Assembly: GCA_963717725.1 (NCBI GenBank)
Contig: CAVQWS010000010.1
Location: 62,001-126,000, forward strand
Direction of reading: 5' to 3'
DNA from: AC-32 sp963717725
Lineage (GTDB): Bacteria > Actinomycetota > Thermoleophilia > Gaiellales > Gaiellaceae
Length of the DNA: 64,000 nucleotides
Below are positions 17,494 through 25,660 of the stretch, in pieces (the first letter of the stretch is position 1; each line of letters starts with the position of its first letter). The notes under the pieces were generated by a model. The model made no database searches. It was not told the DNA's origin and saw only the letters and a program-made list of their open reading frames with translations. The position numbers and the translations under genes are program-made.

Positions 17494-17909
17494 GCCCGAC
17501 CAAGAAGCAAGAAGGTTTCTCGACCGAGGAAAAGGCCGCGATGCGAGCGCGCGCCAAGGAGTTGAAGAGCAAGGAGGATGGGGAGAGCGCCGTGCTCGCC
17601 GCGCTGGCCAAGATGTCGGAGAAGGATCGCGCCCTCGGCAAGCGGATCCACGCGCTCGTCAAGAAGAGCGCACCTGACCTCACTCCGAAGACCTGGTACG
17701 GGATGCCGGCGTATGCGAACAAGGACGGCAAGGTCGTCGTCTTCTTCCGCGACGCCGGGAAGTTCAAGGAGCGGTACGCGATGCTGGGCTTCAACGACAG
17801 CGCGAACCTCGACGACGGCTCCATGTGGCCGATCGCCTTTGCGCTCGGGAAGCTGACCAAGGCCGACGAAGCCAAGCTCGCGAAGCTCGTGAAGCGAGCG
17901 GTGAGCTGA
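17490..17909 (+). CDS. DUF1801/YdhG-like protein
   Basis: 139 residues from ATG 17490, overlapping the arsR stop (ATGA) with AAGGAG upstream. Residues 1-45 are charged and helical. The core TPKTWYGMPAYANKDGKVVV, then FFRDAGKFKERYAMLGFN and the alternating K/A C-terminus KLTKADEAKLAKLVKRAV, match the DUF1801 family (Bacillus FraI/YdhG-type iron chaperone relatives). Its role in the operon is unknown; co-expression with an AHSA1 protein is common. Confidence 0.82.
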   Translation: MSPTKKQEGFSTEEKAAMRARAKELKSKEDGESAVLAALAKMSEKDRALGKRIHALVKKSAPDLTPKTWYGMPAYANKDGKVVVFFRDAGKFKERYAMLGFNDSANLDDGSMWPIAFALGKLTKADEAKLAKLVKRAVS

Positions 17910-17912
17910 ACG

Positions 17913-18347
17913 ATGAGCGACACCACGGTGACCACTCCGAACGAGCTCGAGATCCGCGTTGAGCGGGTCTTCGACGCGCCGCGCGCGCACGTCTTCTCCG
18001 TGTGGACGGATCCGCAGCTGATCCCCGAGTGGTGGGGCGACGGCACGGTCGTCGAGGAGATGGATGTTCGGCCCGGCGGGGCCTACCGCTTCCGCACGGC
18101 CTACGGCGTCGTCGAAGGCGAGTTCCGCGAGGTCGAGCCACCCGAGCGGCTCGTCCAGACGTTCCAGAACCACCTGCAGACGCTTGAGTTCGAGGATCTC
18201 GGCGAGCAGACGAAGCTGACGCAGACGATGCGCTTCGAGACGCCTGAAGAGCGGGACACGACGATGCAGTACGGAGTCGAGGAGGGCGCGAAGAGCGGCT
18301 TCGCGCGCGTCGACGCGCTGCTCCAGCGGTTACCGCTCGATGCGTGA
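17913..18347 (+). CDS. SRPBCC/AHSA1 family protein
   Basis: 144 residues from ATG 17913, three bases after the DUF1801 stop. ELEIRVERVFDAPRAHVFSV followed by WTDPQLIPEWWG is the signature of the AHSA1 (activator of Hsp90 ATPase homologue) branch of the START/SRPBCC fold, and EGEFREVEPPERLVQTFQN the next conserved block. The fold binds small hydrophobic ligands in a helix-grip cavity. It is last gene of the ArsR-led operon and may sense or modify the signal of that regulator. Confidence 0.87.
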   Translation: MSDTTVTTPNELEIRVERVFDAPRAHVFSVWTDPQLIPEWWGDGTVVEEMDVRPGGAYRFRTAYGVVEGEFREVEPPERLVQTFQNHLQTLEFEDLGEQTKLTQTMRFETPEERDTTMQYGVEEGAKSGFARVDALLQRLPLDA

Positions 18348-18430
18348 GCGGATCCGCGGCCATGACGACGAGCGCCTGGCCGACTACGCGCGGCCGTGAT
18401 GGCGGCCGCGCCCTGGCCGGACTGAGCGGC

Positions 18431-18469
18431 TGGCAGCGTCGCGGCGCGGATTGGCATCGCCCTGGCAGC
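18431..18469 (+). promoter_or_regulatory. Triple TGGCA site (SARP box 1)
   Basis: TGGCAGC at 18431, TGGCATC at 18452 and TGGCAGC at 18463: direct repeats 21 and 11 bp apart, 60 bases before the DUF1269 start. The spacing is identical at two other promoters nearby (23013 and 23799). The pattern fits direct-repeat binding by SARP regulators, one of which is encoded at 20157. Confidence 0.7.
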
Positions 18470-18522
18470 GACGCTCGAGAGAGTGAGCGCCGTCAGAGAC
18501 GTTCGAGCGAAAGGAGTACGAG

Positions 18523-19131
18523 ATGTTGGGAGAAGAGAACGTGATCGTCGTTCGGTTCACGGAGCCGAGCAAGGCGTACCAGGCCCTGAGCGTGCTGAAG
18601 GACTGCGACGCCAGCGGTCGGATCGGGCTGGACTCCGCGGCAGTCGTGGAGCGCACGGCGAACGGCGAGCTCCGGACTCCGGAGAGCGCCGACAACGCCG
18701 AGCTCGTCGGCACCGCAAGCGGCTCGCTGATCGGGATGCTCATCGGCGTCCTCGGCGGGCCGGTCGGTGTCCTGCTGGGCTGGGGCGCCGGCGCCATGAT
18801 GGGCGGCGCGTTCGACGTCGGTCGCGCCGTCACCTCCGATGAAGCGCTCACCGTCCTCGGCCAGGCGATCCCGCCGGGATCCACCGCCGTAGTCGCGAGC
18901 GTCGAGGAGTCGGCGGTCGAGGTGATCGACGGCGAGATGAAGAAGCTCGACGGCGAGGTCACGCGGCGTTCGGTCGCCGAGGTCATGGGCGAGCTCGAGG
19001 CGGCGGAGGACGCCGCCGACGCCGCCGCGCGCGAAGCGCGGCGAACGATCCGCGAGCAGCGCAAGGCCGAGCTGAGCGCCAGCCTCGAGGAGCGCGCGGG
19101 CAAGCTGAAGGAGAAGCTGCACGTTTCCTGA
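18523..19131 (+). CDS. DUF1269-family membrane-associated protein
   Basis: 202 residues from ATG 18523, with AAAGGAG upstream. The N-terminal half ENVIVVRFTEPSKAYQAL and LGLDSAAVVER-like segments follow the DUF1269 pattern. A glycine-rich hydrophobic hairpin (GTASGSLIGMLIGVLGGPVG and LLGWGAGAMMGGAFDVG) lies at about 65-105. A long charged helix at 140-202 could be a coiled coil. Function is unknown; such proteins recur in stress-related loci. It has the same promoter architecture as the DUF308 and YceI genes, which ties it to the SARP regulon. Confidence 0.83.
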   Translation: MLGEENVIVVRFTEPSKAYQALSVLKDCDASGRIGLDSAAVVERTANGELRTPESADNAELVGTASGSLIGMLIGVLGGPVGVLLGWGAGAMMGGAFDVGRAVTSDEALTVLGQAIPPGSTAVVASVEESAVEVIDGEMKKLDGEVTRRSVAEVMGELEAAEDAADAAAREARRTIREQRKAELSASLEERAGKLKEKLHVS

Positions 19132-19152
19132 GGCCGCGCGCGTCCCGTCTGG

Positions 19153-19190
19153 ATCGAAGCCCGCTGACCGCACGGTCGGCGGGCTTCGAT
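19153..19190. terminator. Bidirectional hairpin terminator
   Basis: ATCGAAGCCCGC (19153-19164) pairs with GCGGGCTTCGAT (19179-19190), with a further ACCG/CGGT pairing in the loop. It lies between the convergent DUF1269 and lipid kinase genes. Confidence 0.75.
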
Positions 19191-19194
19191 GTCT

Positions 19195-20079
19195 CTATCC
19201 GGTCGCGTGCCGGGAGGCGATCCTGACCCGGAGAGCACCAGGCCGGATGACGAAGCGGAGTGGCGAGCCGAGGTCGACCGCCTCGCCGTCGACTCCGGCG
19301 TGAACGGGCGCGGGTGCGTCCACCTCGAGCTGCGTTGCGGTCCACGTCCGCCCAGGGCTGCTGCCGGCGCCTACCGGCCTGTCGAGGGCAATCACGCCGA
19401 GCTGGCCGCTGCTGAGCGTCGGTCGCGCGCCGGTCGCGCCCGAAGGCTTGAGCGAGTACGGGTTATTCGACACGAGCACGACTGCGGGGTTTCGGTACGT
19501 GCGGCCGCGGTCATCCACGAGCTGCAAGTCGGCTGCGGCGCCGCTCGGTCCGAGAACGTGCGCCGCCGTCGCGAGGAGCGTTCGCGCCTTGGCGTCCCGG
19601 TAGGTTGGCTGTCGAACAGCGTCGCCGTAGACCCCGAGGGAGACGTTGTTGAGGAAGAGGCGGCCGTTCACCTCCGCGACGTCGATCCGGCACTCGACAC
19701 CCGTGGTGAACGCGTCGAGCGAGCGGAGCAGGTCGTTGCGATCGACGCCGAGATCGAGCGCGAAGTGGTTCCGTGTGCCGGCCGGCGTGCAGACGAACGA
19801 CCGTCCGTGCGCGACGGCTGCTGCGGCGACGACAGCGAGCGACCCGTCGCCGCCGGCCATGCCGAGCGCGTCCGCGCCGCGCGCCACGGCGTCGGCGACC
19901 AGCGTGGAAAGATCGTCGTCCGGGCGCAGGACAATCACCTCGATTCCGCGCTCGCGCGCACGCTCGGCGAGTCCGGCACGCGCAGCCTTGCCACCGCCCG
20001 ACCTCGGGTTGACGAACAGCACGGGCTGCTGCGCGGGATCGGCGGCTCGCCGGCCGGGATGCATGGACGCCACGATCAA
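19195..20079 (-). CDS. Diacylglycerol kinase-like lipid kinase (DAGK catalytic domain)
   Basis: 294 residues from ATG 20079. PVLFVNPRSGGGKAARAGLA is the NPxSGGG motif, and ALGMAGGDGSLAVVAAAAV has the GGDGS nucleotide-binding motif. TPAGTRNHFALDLG is the third conserved block (normally GT-x-NDFA). These give a member of the DgkB/YegS/LCB5 family, which phosphorylates diacylglycerol or related lipids at the membrane. Divergent from the SARP gene; no TGGCA site is seen on this side. Confidence 0.88.
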   Translation of the reverse strand: MIVASMHPGRRAADPAQQPVLFVNPRSGGGKAARAGLAERARERGIEVIVLRPDDDLSTLVADAVARGADALGMAGGDGSLAVVAAAAVAHGRSFVCTPAGTRNHFALDLGVDRNDLLRSLDAFTTGVECRIDVAEVNGRLFLNNVSLGVYGDAVRQPTYRDAKARTLLATAAHVLGPSGAAADLQLVDDRGRTYRNPAVVLVSNNPYSLKPSGATGARPTLSSGQLGVIALDRPVGAGSSPGRTWTATQLEVDAPAPVHAGVDGEAVDLGSPLRFVIRPGALRVRIASRHATG

Positions 20080-20156
20080 CCCATGTTGACGGCCCTGAGG
20101 CGCGGGGGTTCACCGGCAGGTTCCAGCCTGCGAGACTCTTTCGTGTTGGCCATCCG

Positions 20157-23009
20157 ATGAGCGAGCCACTCGAGATCCGGCTGCTCGGCCCGTTCGAGGT
20201 TATCGCGGGCGGGACGCCCGCGGACGTGGGCGGCTCGAAGCGTCAAACGCTGCTCGCGCTGCTCGCGCTCTCGAACGGCCGCATGGTCGACGTCGACACG
20301 CTCGTCGACAGCCTCTGGGGTGAGGAGCTTCCGGCCGCGCCGCGGAATGCGCTCCATCACCACATCGCCCGGCTCCGGGCCGCGCTGGGAGAACAGTCGA
20401 TCACCGGCTCTGCCGACGGCTACGCGCTCAAGGACGCGATCGTCGATGCCGTGCGGTTCGAGGAGCTGCTCGTGGACACCCGCGCCGCGCTGCGGGCCGA
20501 CGACGTTCAGGGCGCGGCGGACACGGTCGCCTCGGCGCTTGCCCTGTGGCGCGGGGCGGCGCTGCAAGGGCTGACCGGCGCCGCCTGGTTCAGCGCCGAG
20601 GCACGCCGGCTCGAGATGCTGCACGTCGACGCGCTCGAGGAGGACTTCGAGGTCAGGCTCGCCCTCGGCGAGCATCGCGAGCTGGCGTCGGCGCTCCGTT
20701 CGGCGCTCGCGGACAACCCGTTCCGGGAGCGCCTCTGGGGGCAGCTGATGCTGGCGCTCTACCGCAGCGGTCGCCAGGCCGATGCGCTCGAGACGTTTCA
20801 GGAGGCCCGGCGCGTCCTTGCCGACCAGCTTGGGCTCGAGCCTGGGCCGGAGCTCCGAGGGCTGCAGGAGGCGATCCTCGCGCACGACCCGGCGATCGCC
20901 ACCGTCCCGGCCGTTCGCAGGCGCCGGGGGAATCTCCCCGCACCTTCGACCTCGTTCGTCGGGCGAGCGGAAGCGCTCGCGCAGGTCGCGGGCGTTCTGC
21001 ACGAGCACCGCCTCGTGACGCTCACCGGCGCTCCCGGCGTCGGCAAGAGCCGACTCGCTGTCGAGGCCGCGCGTTCCCTGGAGAGCGAGTTCCCGGACGG
21101 CATCTGGCTCGTCGACTTCGCGCGCGCGGGCGGCGCGGACGACGCCGTCCGTCTGCTCGGAAACGCGGTCGACGTGCGCGGCCCCGATCCGCTCGCGCAA
21201 GTGACTTCCCGCCTTCGTCACCGAGCGGCTCTCCTCGTTCTCGACGCGTGCGAGCACGTGCTCGACGAGGCGGCACGGATCGCCTCGACGCTGCTCGCGG
21301 AGTGTCCCCAGGCGCATATCCTGGCGACGAGCCGCGAAGCGCTCCACGTCGCGAGCGAGGTAAAAGTCCCCGTGACGCCGCTCGAGGCCGCGGCCGTGGA
21401 GCTTTTCCTCGAACGTGCGCGCGCGGCACGACCGGGATTCAAGCCGGACGCCGAGGCCGTCGACCTCGCTACCGAGATCGTCCGGTGCGTCGACGGCTTG
21501 CCGCTGGCGATCGAGCTCGCCGCCGCGCGCGTGAACGTGCTCGGTCTCGCCGAGCTGGTCTCCATCCTCGACCGGCGGGCGGCGCTCTTGCGTGACAGCC
21601 CGGCCTCGGACCCGGCCCGCACCGCGCTGCAAGGGCTCGTTGAATGGAGTTACGACCTCTTGCACGGGGACGAGCAGACGCTGCTCCAGCAGCTGGCCGT
21701 TCACCGGGGCGGTGCGTCCCTGCCGTCACTCGTGTCGCTCGGAGCGATGCACGGTCTCAACGAGTCCACCGTCGCGTATCTCGTTGGGGCGCTGGTCGAC
21801 AAGTCGATCGTGTCGGCCTCGTTCACCGGCGCCGACGCCCGCTACGACATGCTCGACACGGTCCGCGAGTACGTGCTCGGGCGTCTCGCCGAGCGCGGTG
21901 GGCTCGCCGCCGCCCGGGGCGCGCACGCCGAATACTTCGCGGCACTCGCCGACAAGGCGCACGTCGAGTTGCGCGGGCCGGAGTGGCTGCGCTGCGAACG
22001 CCGCCTGGAGCTGGAAAACGACAATCTCTGGGCTGCGCTGGCATACGCGCGCGACGCGCCGGACTCGGCCGTCGCGGTTCGGCTGGGCACGTTGGCGTGG
22101 TATTTCGCGCTGGCCGACCGCGTCTCCGAGGGTCGGCGCTTCCTCGAGCTCGCCCTCTCTGCCACGGACGGTGACGCTCCGGTCGACTTGCAGGTCGAGC
22201 AGCTGGCCGGCCTGTGCTACCTCGCAACCGAAGAGCTCGATCTCGCCTCCGCGCTCGAGGCCGGTGAACGCGCTGTCTCGCTGGCGGCTGCTGATGCACC
22301 GTCGCAGCGCGGCTTCGCGCAACTGATGCTCGCGCTCGCCCTTGCGCAAGGGCGCGACGTCGAGCGCGCTGCCACGATGACGGACGACGCGGCCGCCGCC
22401 TTCGAAGCGGCTGGAGACGACTGGGGCCTGGCAGCGAGCAGCCTCATTCGCGCAATTGGTGCGGTGCACGCCGGCGACGTCTCCACCGTCTCCACGACAG
22501 CCTCGATCGCCCGCCGGCACTCGGACGCGGTCGACTACGACGCGTTTCTCGCCCCGGTGCTGCTGCTCGAAGGGTGGGCGGCCGAGGGGCGCGGGGAAGA
22601 GGCAGCCGCGGTGGATGCGTACCAACGCGCGTTCGAGCTCGCCGGGCGAATCGGGTTCGGCGACCACGCGGCGTTCGCTCTCACCGCGCTCGGAGCGATC
22701 GCTCTCGCGGGCGGCGATCTGCGAAGGGCCGAGGAGCTCCAGCGGCAGGCGCTTGCGACAGCCGAGGCAGCTCACGCGACGTTGATCGCGGCGCAGGCAC
22801 GTGTCCACCTCGCTCGGATCGCCGAGGCGTCCGGAAGCGCGAACGACGCCGATCGCCTCTACCGCGAGGTCCTCGAGTGGTCGACGATGGAACGGCCGCA
22901 CCAGGCGCGCGAGAGCCTCTTCGTCGCCCTCGCCGGCAACGCGGCGACGGCAGCAGAGCGCGGGCTTGCCGAGCTTGCCGAGGTCCGGCCCGGCACGGCG
23001 CTCACCTAG
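20157..23009 (+). CDS. Large SARP regulator: OmpR-type DNA-binding, BTAD, NTPase and TPR-like domains
   Basis: 950 residues from ATG 20157. Residues 1-95 are the winged-helix DNA-binding domain (IRLLGPFEVIAGG, then KRQTLLALLALSNGRMVDVD). Residues 96-245 are the BTAD, ending QLGLEPGPELRGLQEAILAH. Residues 265-550 are an ATPase with Walker A GAPGVGKSR at 291-299 and Walker B ALLVLDACEH near 355; GLPLAIELAAARV is the conserved GLPLA block. The rest is TPR-like helices. This matches the AfsR class of Streptomyces antibiotic regulatory proteins. It probably binds the triple TGGCA sites at 18431, 23013 and 23799. Confidence 0.9.
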   Translation: MSEPLEIRLLGPFEVIAGGTPADVGGSKRQTLLALLALSNGRMVDVDTLVDSLWGEELPAAPRNALHHHIARLRAALGEQSITGSADGYALKDAIVDAVRFEELLVDTRAALRADDVQGAADTVASALALWRGAALQGLTGAAWFSAEARRLEMLHVDALEEDFEVRLALGEHRELASALRSALADNPFRERLWGQLMLALYRSGRQADALETFQEARRVLADQLGLEPGPELRGLQEAILAHDPAIATVPAVRRRRGNLPAPSTSFVGRAEALAQVAGVLHEHRLVTLTGAPGVGKSRLAVEAARSLESEFPDGIWLVDFARAGGADDAVRLLGNAVDVRGPDPLAQVTSRLRHRAALLVLDACEHVLDEAARIASTLLAECPQAHILATSREALHVASEVKVPVTPLEAAAVELFLERARAARPGFKPDAEAVDLATEIVRCVDGLPLAIELAAARVNVLGLAELVSILDRRAALLRDSPASDPARTALQGLVEWSYDLLHGDEQTLLQQLAVHRGGASLPSLVSLGAMHGLNESTVAYLVGALVDKSIVSASFTGADARYDMLDTVREYVLGRLAERGGLAAARGAHAEYFAALADKAHVELRGPEWLRCERRLELENDNLWAALAYARDAPDSAVAVRLGTLAWYFALADRVSEGRRFLELALSATDGDAPVDLQVEQLAGLCYLATEELDLASALEAGERAVSLAAADAPSQRGFAQLMLALALAQGRDVERAATMTDDAAAAFEAAGDDWGLAASSLIRAIGAVHAGDVSTVSTTASIARRHSDAVDYDAFLAPVLLLEGWAAEGRGEEAAAVDAYQRAFELAGRIGFGDHAAFALTALGAIALAGGDLRRAEELQRQALATAEAAHATLIAAQARVHLARIAEASGSANDADRLYREVLEWSTMERPHQARESLFVALAGNAATAAERGLAELAEVRPGTALT

Positions 23010-23012
23010 GCC

Positions 23013-23051
23013 TGGCAGGAACGCCGCCGAGCCTGGCACGGCGCTGGCATC
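23013..23051 (+). promoter_or_regulatory. Triple TGGCA site (SARP box 2)
   Basis: TGGCAGG at 23013, TGGCACG at 23034 and TGGCATC at 23045, spaced 21 and 11 bp as at the other two sites. The site begins four bases after the SARP gene stop and ends 55 bases before the DUF308 start. Confidence 0.7.
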
Positions 23052-23105
23052 GGCGCAGACGAGCCTCCCTGGCGTAATCGTCAGCCCCAAACAGGGAGGT
23101 ACGAG

Positions 23106-23735
23106 ATGGAGACCATGATCGACCGCGCCGCGAAGACCACGCGGACGCAGGTCACAAAGCTGCGGTGGATGCTCGGCCTGCACGGCCTGGCGTCCTTCGC
23201 GTTCGGCGTGATGATCCTCGCCTGGCCCGGCATCAGCGTCTACGCGCTCACGATCGTCTTCGGCGCCTACACGCTCGCCACGGGCGGCATCGAGCTCGGC
23301 ACCGCGTTCACCGCGCAGGGAAGGGAAGAGCGCGGTTGGCTGATCCTGAGGGGCCTCCTCGGGATCATGGTCGGCGTGCTGGTGTTCGCCTGGCCGTCGA
23401 TCTCGGCGCTCGCGCTCCTGTACGTGATCGGCGTGTACGCCGTCGCGCTCGGGATCCTCTGCGTCGCCGCGTCGTTCCGGCTCCCGCTGGACGGCAGCGA
23501 CTCGGCGTTGATGATCCTGACGGGCCTCGGCGCGATCGTCTTCGGCATCGTGATCTTCGCCAAGCCGGGCGCGGGTGCGCTCGCCGTGCTCGCATTGATC
23601 GCAGCCTTCGCGCTGGTCACCGGGATCAGCGAGCTCGTCGTCGCGATCGGCGGCGAGAAGCTGCTGGAGCGGAAAGCGAAGAAATTCGCGCCCCGTCGGA
23701 GCCCGCTGAGCACGACCGCGGAGCCGTCGCACTGA
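23106..23735 (+). CDS. DUF308/HdeD-family membrane protein
   Basis: 209 residues from ATG 23106 with AGGGAGG upstream. Six hydrophobic helices are arranged as three repeats of the HdeD unit, each with a G-x-M-x-x-A-W-P-type turn (FGVMILAWPGISVYALTIVF, IMVGVLVFAWPSISALALLY and FGIVIFAKPGAGALAVLALI). HdeD in Escherichia coli is linked to acid resistance. Here the gene follows the SARP regulator and carries its putative binding site. Confidence 0.87.
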   Translation: METMIDRAAKTTRTQVTKLRWMLGLHGLASFAFGVMILAWPGISVYALTIVFGAYTLATGGIELGTAFTAQGREERGWLILRGLLGIMVGVLVFAWPSISALALLYVIGVYAVALGILCVAASFRLPLDGSDSALMILTGLGAIVFGIVIFAKPGAGALAVLALIAAFALVTGISELVVAIGGEKLLERKAKKFAPRRSPLSTTAEPSH

Positions 23736-23763
23736 CGGTCTATCCGAAACAACCGCACGTCCT

Positions 23764-23792
23764 CGGAGCCGGCGACGAACTCGCCGGCTCCG
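23764..23792. terminator. Hairpin terminator after the DUF308 gene
   Basis: CGGAGCCGGCGA (23764-23775), loop CGAAC, TCGCCGGCTCCG (23781-23792). A 12 bp GC-rich stem, insulating the DUF308 gene from the YceI promoter that follows. Confidence 0.75.
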
Positions 23793-23798
23793 TGTCGT

Positions 23799-23837
23799 TG
23801 GCAGCAGGTGTCGACGGCTTGGCACCGGCGTGGCATC
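23799..23837 (+). promoter_or_regulatory. Triple TGGCA site (SARP box 3)
   Basis: TGGCAGC at 23799, TGGCACC at 23820 and TGGCATC at 23831, again 21 and 11 bp apart, 52 bases before the YceI start codon and directly after a terminator, so it must belong to a new promoter. Confidence 0.7.
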
Positions 23838-23882
23838 GCCCTCCGCCACGGTGCGTCGCAGACAACCCGAAAGGAGATCGCG

Positions 23883-24425
23883 ATGACTACGACAGCAACT
23901 GAGCGGACGACGGTAGCGCCGTTGCGCTGGTCGCTCGACCCCGACGGCTCGTCGGTCGGCTTCACCGTCAGGACGATGTGGGGCCTGATCCCGGTTCGCG
24001 GCCGCTTCGACCGGTTCGCCGGCTCGTACGAGGTCGGGCGGGACGGGACTACGATCGAGTTGACGATCGACGCCGCCAGCATCGACACCGGGAATGCGAA
24101 GCGGGACGAGCACCTGCGCTCGCCCGACTTCTTCGACGTCGACGATCAGTCGCAGGTGCGCTTTCGGTCGACGCACGTGGACGTGATGGGCGACGGGATC
24201 CTGCGCGTCGTGGGAGACCTCGAGGTCGCGGGCACCGTCGAGCCGGTTGAGCTCGCTGCCACGGTGCGCCCTGCGGGCGGGAAGTTCGCGATCGAGGCGA
24301 CGACCACCGTCGATCCGCGACGGTTCGGCATGAGCCGCGGGTTGCTCGGGATGATCCGGCCGCGGGCGACGCTGCACGTCAACGCACTGCTGGGGGACGA
24401 CGACGGGCGGCGCCTCCACGACTGA
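23883..24425 (+). CDS. YceI family protein
   Basis: 180 residues from ATG 23883 with AAAGGAG upstream. LRWSLDPDGSSVGFTVRTMW and GRFDRFAGSYEVG, then STIEL-like TTIELTIDAASIDTGNAKRD and DEHLRSPDFFDVDDQ, are the standard blocks of the YceI lipocalin-like barrel, which binds isoprenoid lipids in characterised members. No signal peptide is visible, so this form is cytoplasmic. It ends just before a strong hairpin. Confidence 0.9.
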   Translation: MTTTATERTTVAPLRWSLDPDGSSVGFTVRTMWGLIPVRGRFDRFAGSYEVGRDGTTIELTIDAASIDTGNAKRDEHLRSPDFFDVDDQSQVRFRSTHVDVMGDGILRVVGDLEVAGTVEPVELAATVRPAGGKFAIEATTTVDPRRFGMSRGLLGMIRPRATLHVNALLGDDDGRRLHD

Positions 24426-24458
24426 GAAGCTCGCCTCGCCCAGGCGGCCCTGAGCATT

Positions 24459-24488
24459 GCCGCTCCCCCTCGGACGAAGGGGAGCGGC
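24459..24488. terminator. Hairpin terminator between yceI-like gene and phosphatase remnant
   Basis: GCCGCTCCCC (24459-24468), ten-base loop, GGGGAGCGGC (24479-24488). Symmetric and placed between convergent genes, so it could serve both strands. Confidence 0.75.
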
Positions 24489-24521
24489 GATGTTCCGATC
24501 GAGCTCTTTCTACTCCTTGCT

Positions 24522-24905
24522 TTACGGGAGGTAGTAGTTCGGATTCGGCATCTTGAACGTCTTGTCGCCGAAGCCGCCCAGGAGATCGCTGAACTGGTCG
24601 CCGAAGTTCGCGACGATGTCGTAGCCCTGCGACTCGATGTAGGCCCGCGTGCCCGACTTGTACTGAATGGTCGCGCAGGACGAACCTGCGGTGATCGCCG
24701 GCCCGCAGAACTGGGGCTGGTTCAGGTAAGCGGGGTATGAGCCGATCGCCGGCTTGGTGAACAGGCCGTCCGCGAAGTTCGGCTGGCCAGGCAGACCGTG
24801 GCCGCTGTTGATCGGGGTCGGCGCCTGGTAGTTGGCGTCGACCTCGGGGATGGTCTTCCCCGAAATGGTCACGCTCGGCGTCTCAGAGAACCCGAGCGAC
24901 AACCC
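24522..24905 (-). pseudogene. C-terminal remnant of a HAD-family acid phosphatase
   Basis: Reading leftward, QFCGPAITAGSSCATIQYKS, GTRAYIESQGYDIVANFGDQ and the ending DKTFKMPNPNYYLP match the C-terminal third of HAD-superfamily acid phosphatases (class B/plant-type); GDQ-x-SDL carries the late catalytic acidic residues. The N-terminal part with the DxDxT nucleophile motif is absent. The open frame continues upstream through the tRNA-Thr gene, which cannot be coding. The missing half next to a tRNA suggests loss by an integration or deletion event. Confidence 0.65.
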
Positions 24906-24961
24906 TACAAGGCGAACACGATTCGTACACCCTCGTCCGTCGAGTGAGGCCGGTGCCGAGA

Positions 24962-25034
24962 AGCCCTCTTCCGGACTCGAACCGGAGACCCCCTCCTTAC
25001 CATGGAGGTGCTCTACCAACTGAGCTAAGAGGGC
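24962..25034 (-). tRNA. tRNA-Thr (GGT anticodon)
   Basis: On the minus strand GCCCTCT (acceptor 5') is followed by TAGCTCAGTTGGTAGAGC (D arm), anticodon arm CCTCC-ATGGTAA-GGAGG with anticodon GGT, T arm CCGG-TTCGAGT-CCGG and AGAGGGC (acceptor 3'). All stems pair. No CCA is encoded. Confidence 0.93.
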
Positions 25035-25660
25035 AACCGCCCTACTGTAGCCGTATTCAGGTCACGCCTTCGTGTGCCGAGGGGCGTGTGTAAAGCGTTC
25101 TGTAAAGCATCTTGCCCGGGAGAAGCGTTCAAGCTGACTTCACCCTAGAAGGGCCATCACCGCCTAGCCAGATCTGTCCGGCGATGTGGAGTCGGGCGGC
25201 GAGCCGAACGCCCGGGCGCTGCAACGCGACCCGGCCCCCGAGTCTGAATCATCGGACCGATCGTTCGACCGTGGCGATCCGCACCCACTCAAGCGAGGCT
25301 TTCTCTGAGTGGGAGCCGGGCGGCCGTCCTCAAGGACTAAGGCCGCCTAGCCCCAAAGGAGCATGGGCCGCCCGACTCCTCCTCTCATAAGGCTCGCATT
25401 GCGCAGCTAACACAAGGGCTTGACCTACTCAGAAGCCGGGCGAAGCTCGAGAATCGGATGCAGACTGGCGTTCGGGAGTGCCTTTGCGCGAATCCGACAG
25501 TGCAGCAGGATCGCGGCTACTGTGTAACCAGCGCGTTGGCTCTAGCTGTTGAAGCCGCCGAGGCTCTTAGCATGTTCCTCTCGACTGTGACCCTGGCCTG
25601 ACCGCCGCAGTGCGCCCATTCGAGTGCTCTGCCCTGTAAGACCCACAGAAGGAGCACCAT
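25035..25660. other. Non-coding stretch upstream of tRNA-Thr
   Basis: No convincing gene; the short frames open here have no domain or codon signal. It holds a tandem TGTAAA motif (25089-25106) and one copy of the GGGCGGCGAG repeat (25194-25213). AAGGAG at 25650 belongs to the next gene. Confidence 0.5.
25194..25213 (+). repeat. GGGCGGCGAG hairpin repeat, copy 1
   Basis: GGGCGGCGAGCCGAACGCCC: ends GGGCG/CGCCC pair around a ten-base loop. The same 20-mer, with one to three changes, occurs at 26061 and 27113. Confidence 0.6.

Noticed and set aside
23034..23051. Sigma-54 promoter reading of TGGCACG-N4-TGGCA
   Set aside because: GG and GC elements are at sigma-54 spacing, but TTGCA is replaced by TGGCA at all three sites, the third upstream TGGCA is unexplained, and sigma-54 is uncommon in actinobacteria. 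A SARP operator explains all three repeats.
21726..24419. An 897-residue leftward frame opposite the SARP, DUF308 and yceI genes
   Set aside because: Composition is that of an antisense shadow; the plus-strand genes have full domain support.
25112..25390. A 92-residue plus-strand frame after tRNA-Thr
   Set aside because: No ribosome binding site, includes the hairpin repeat, composition not protein-like.
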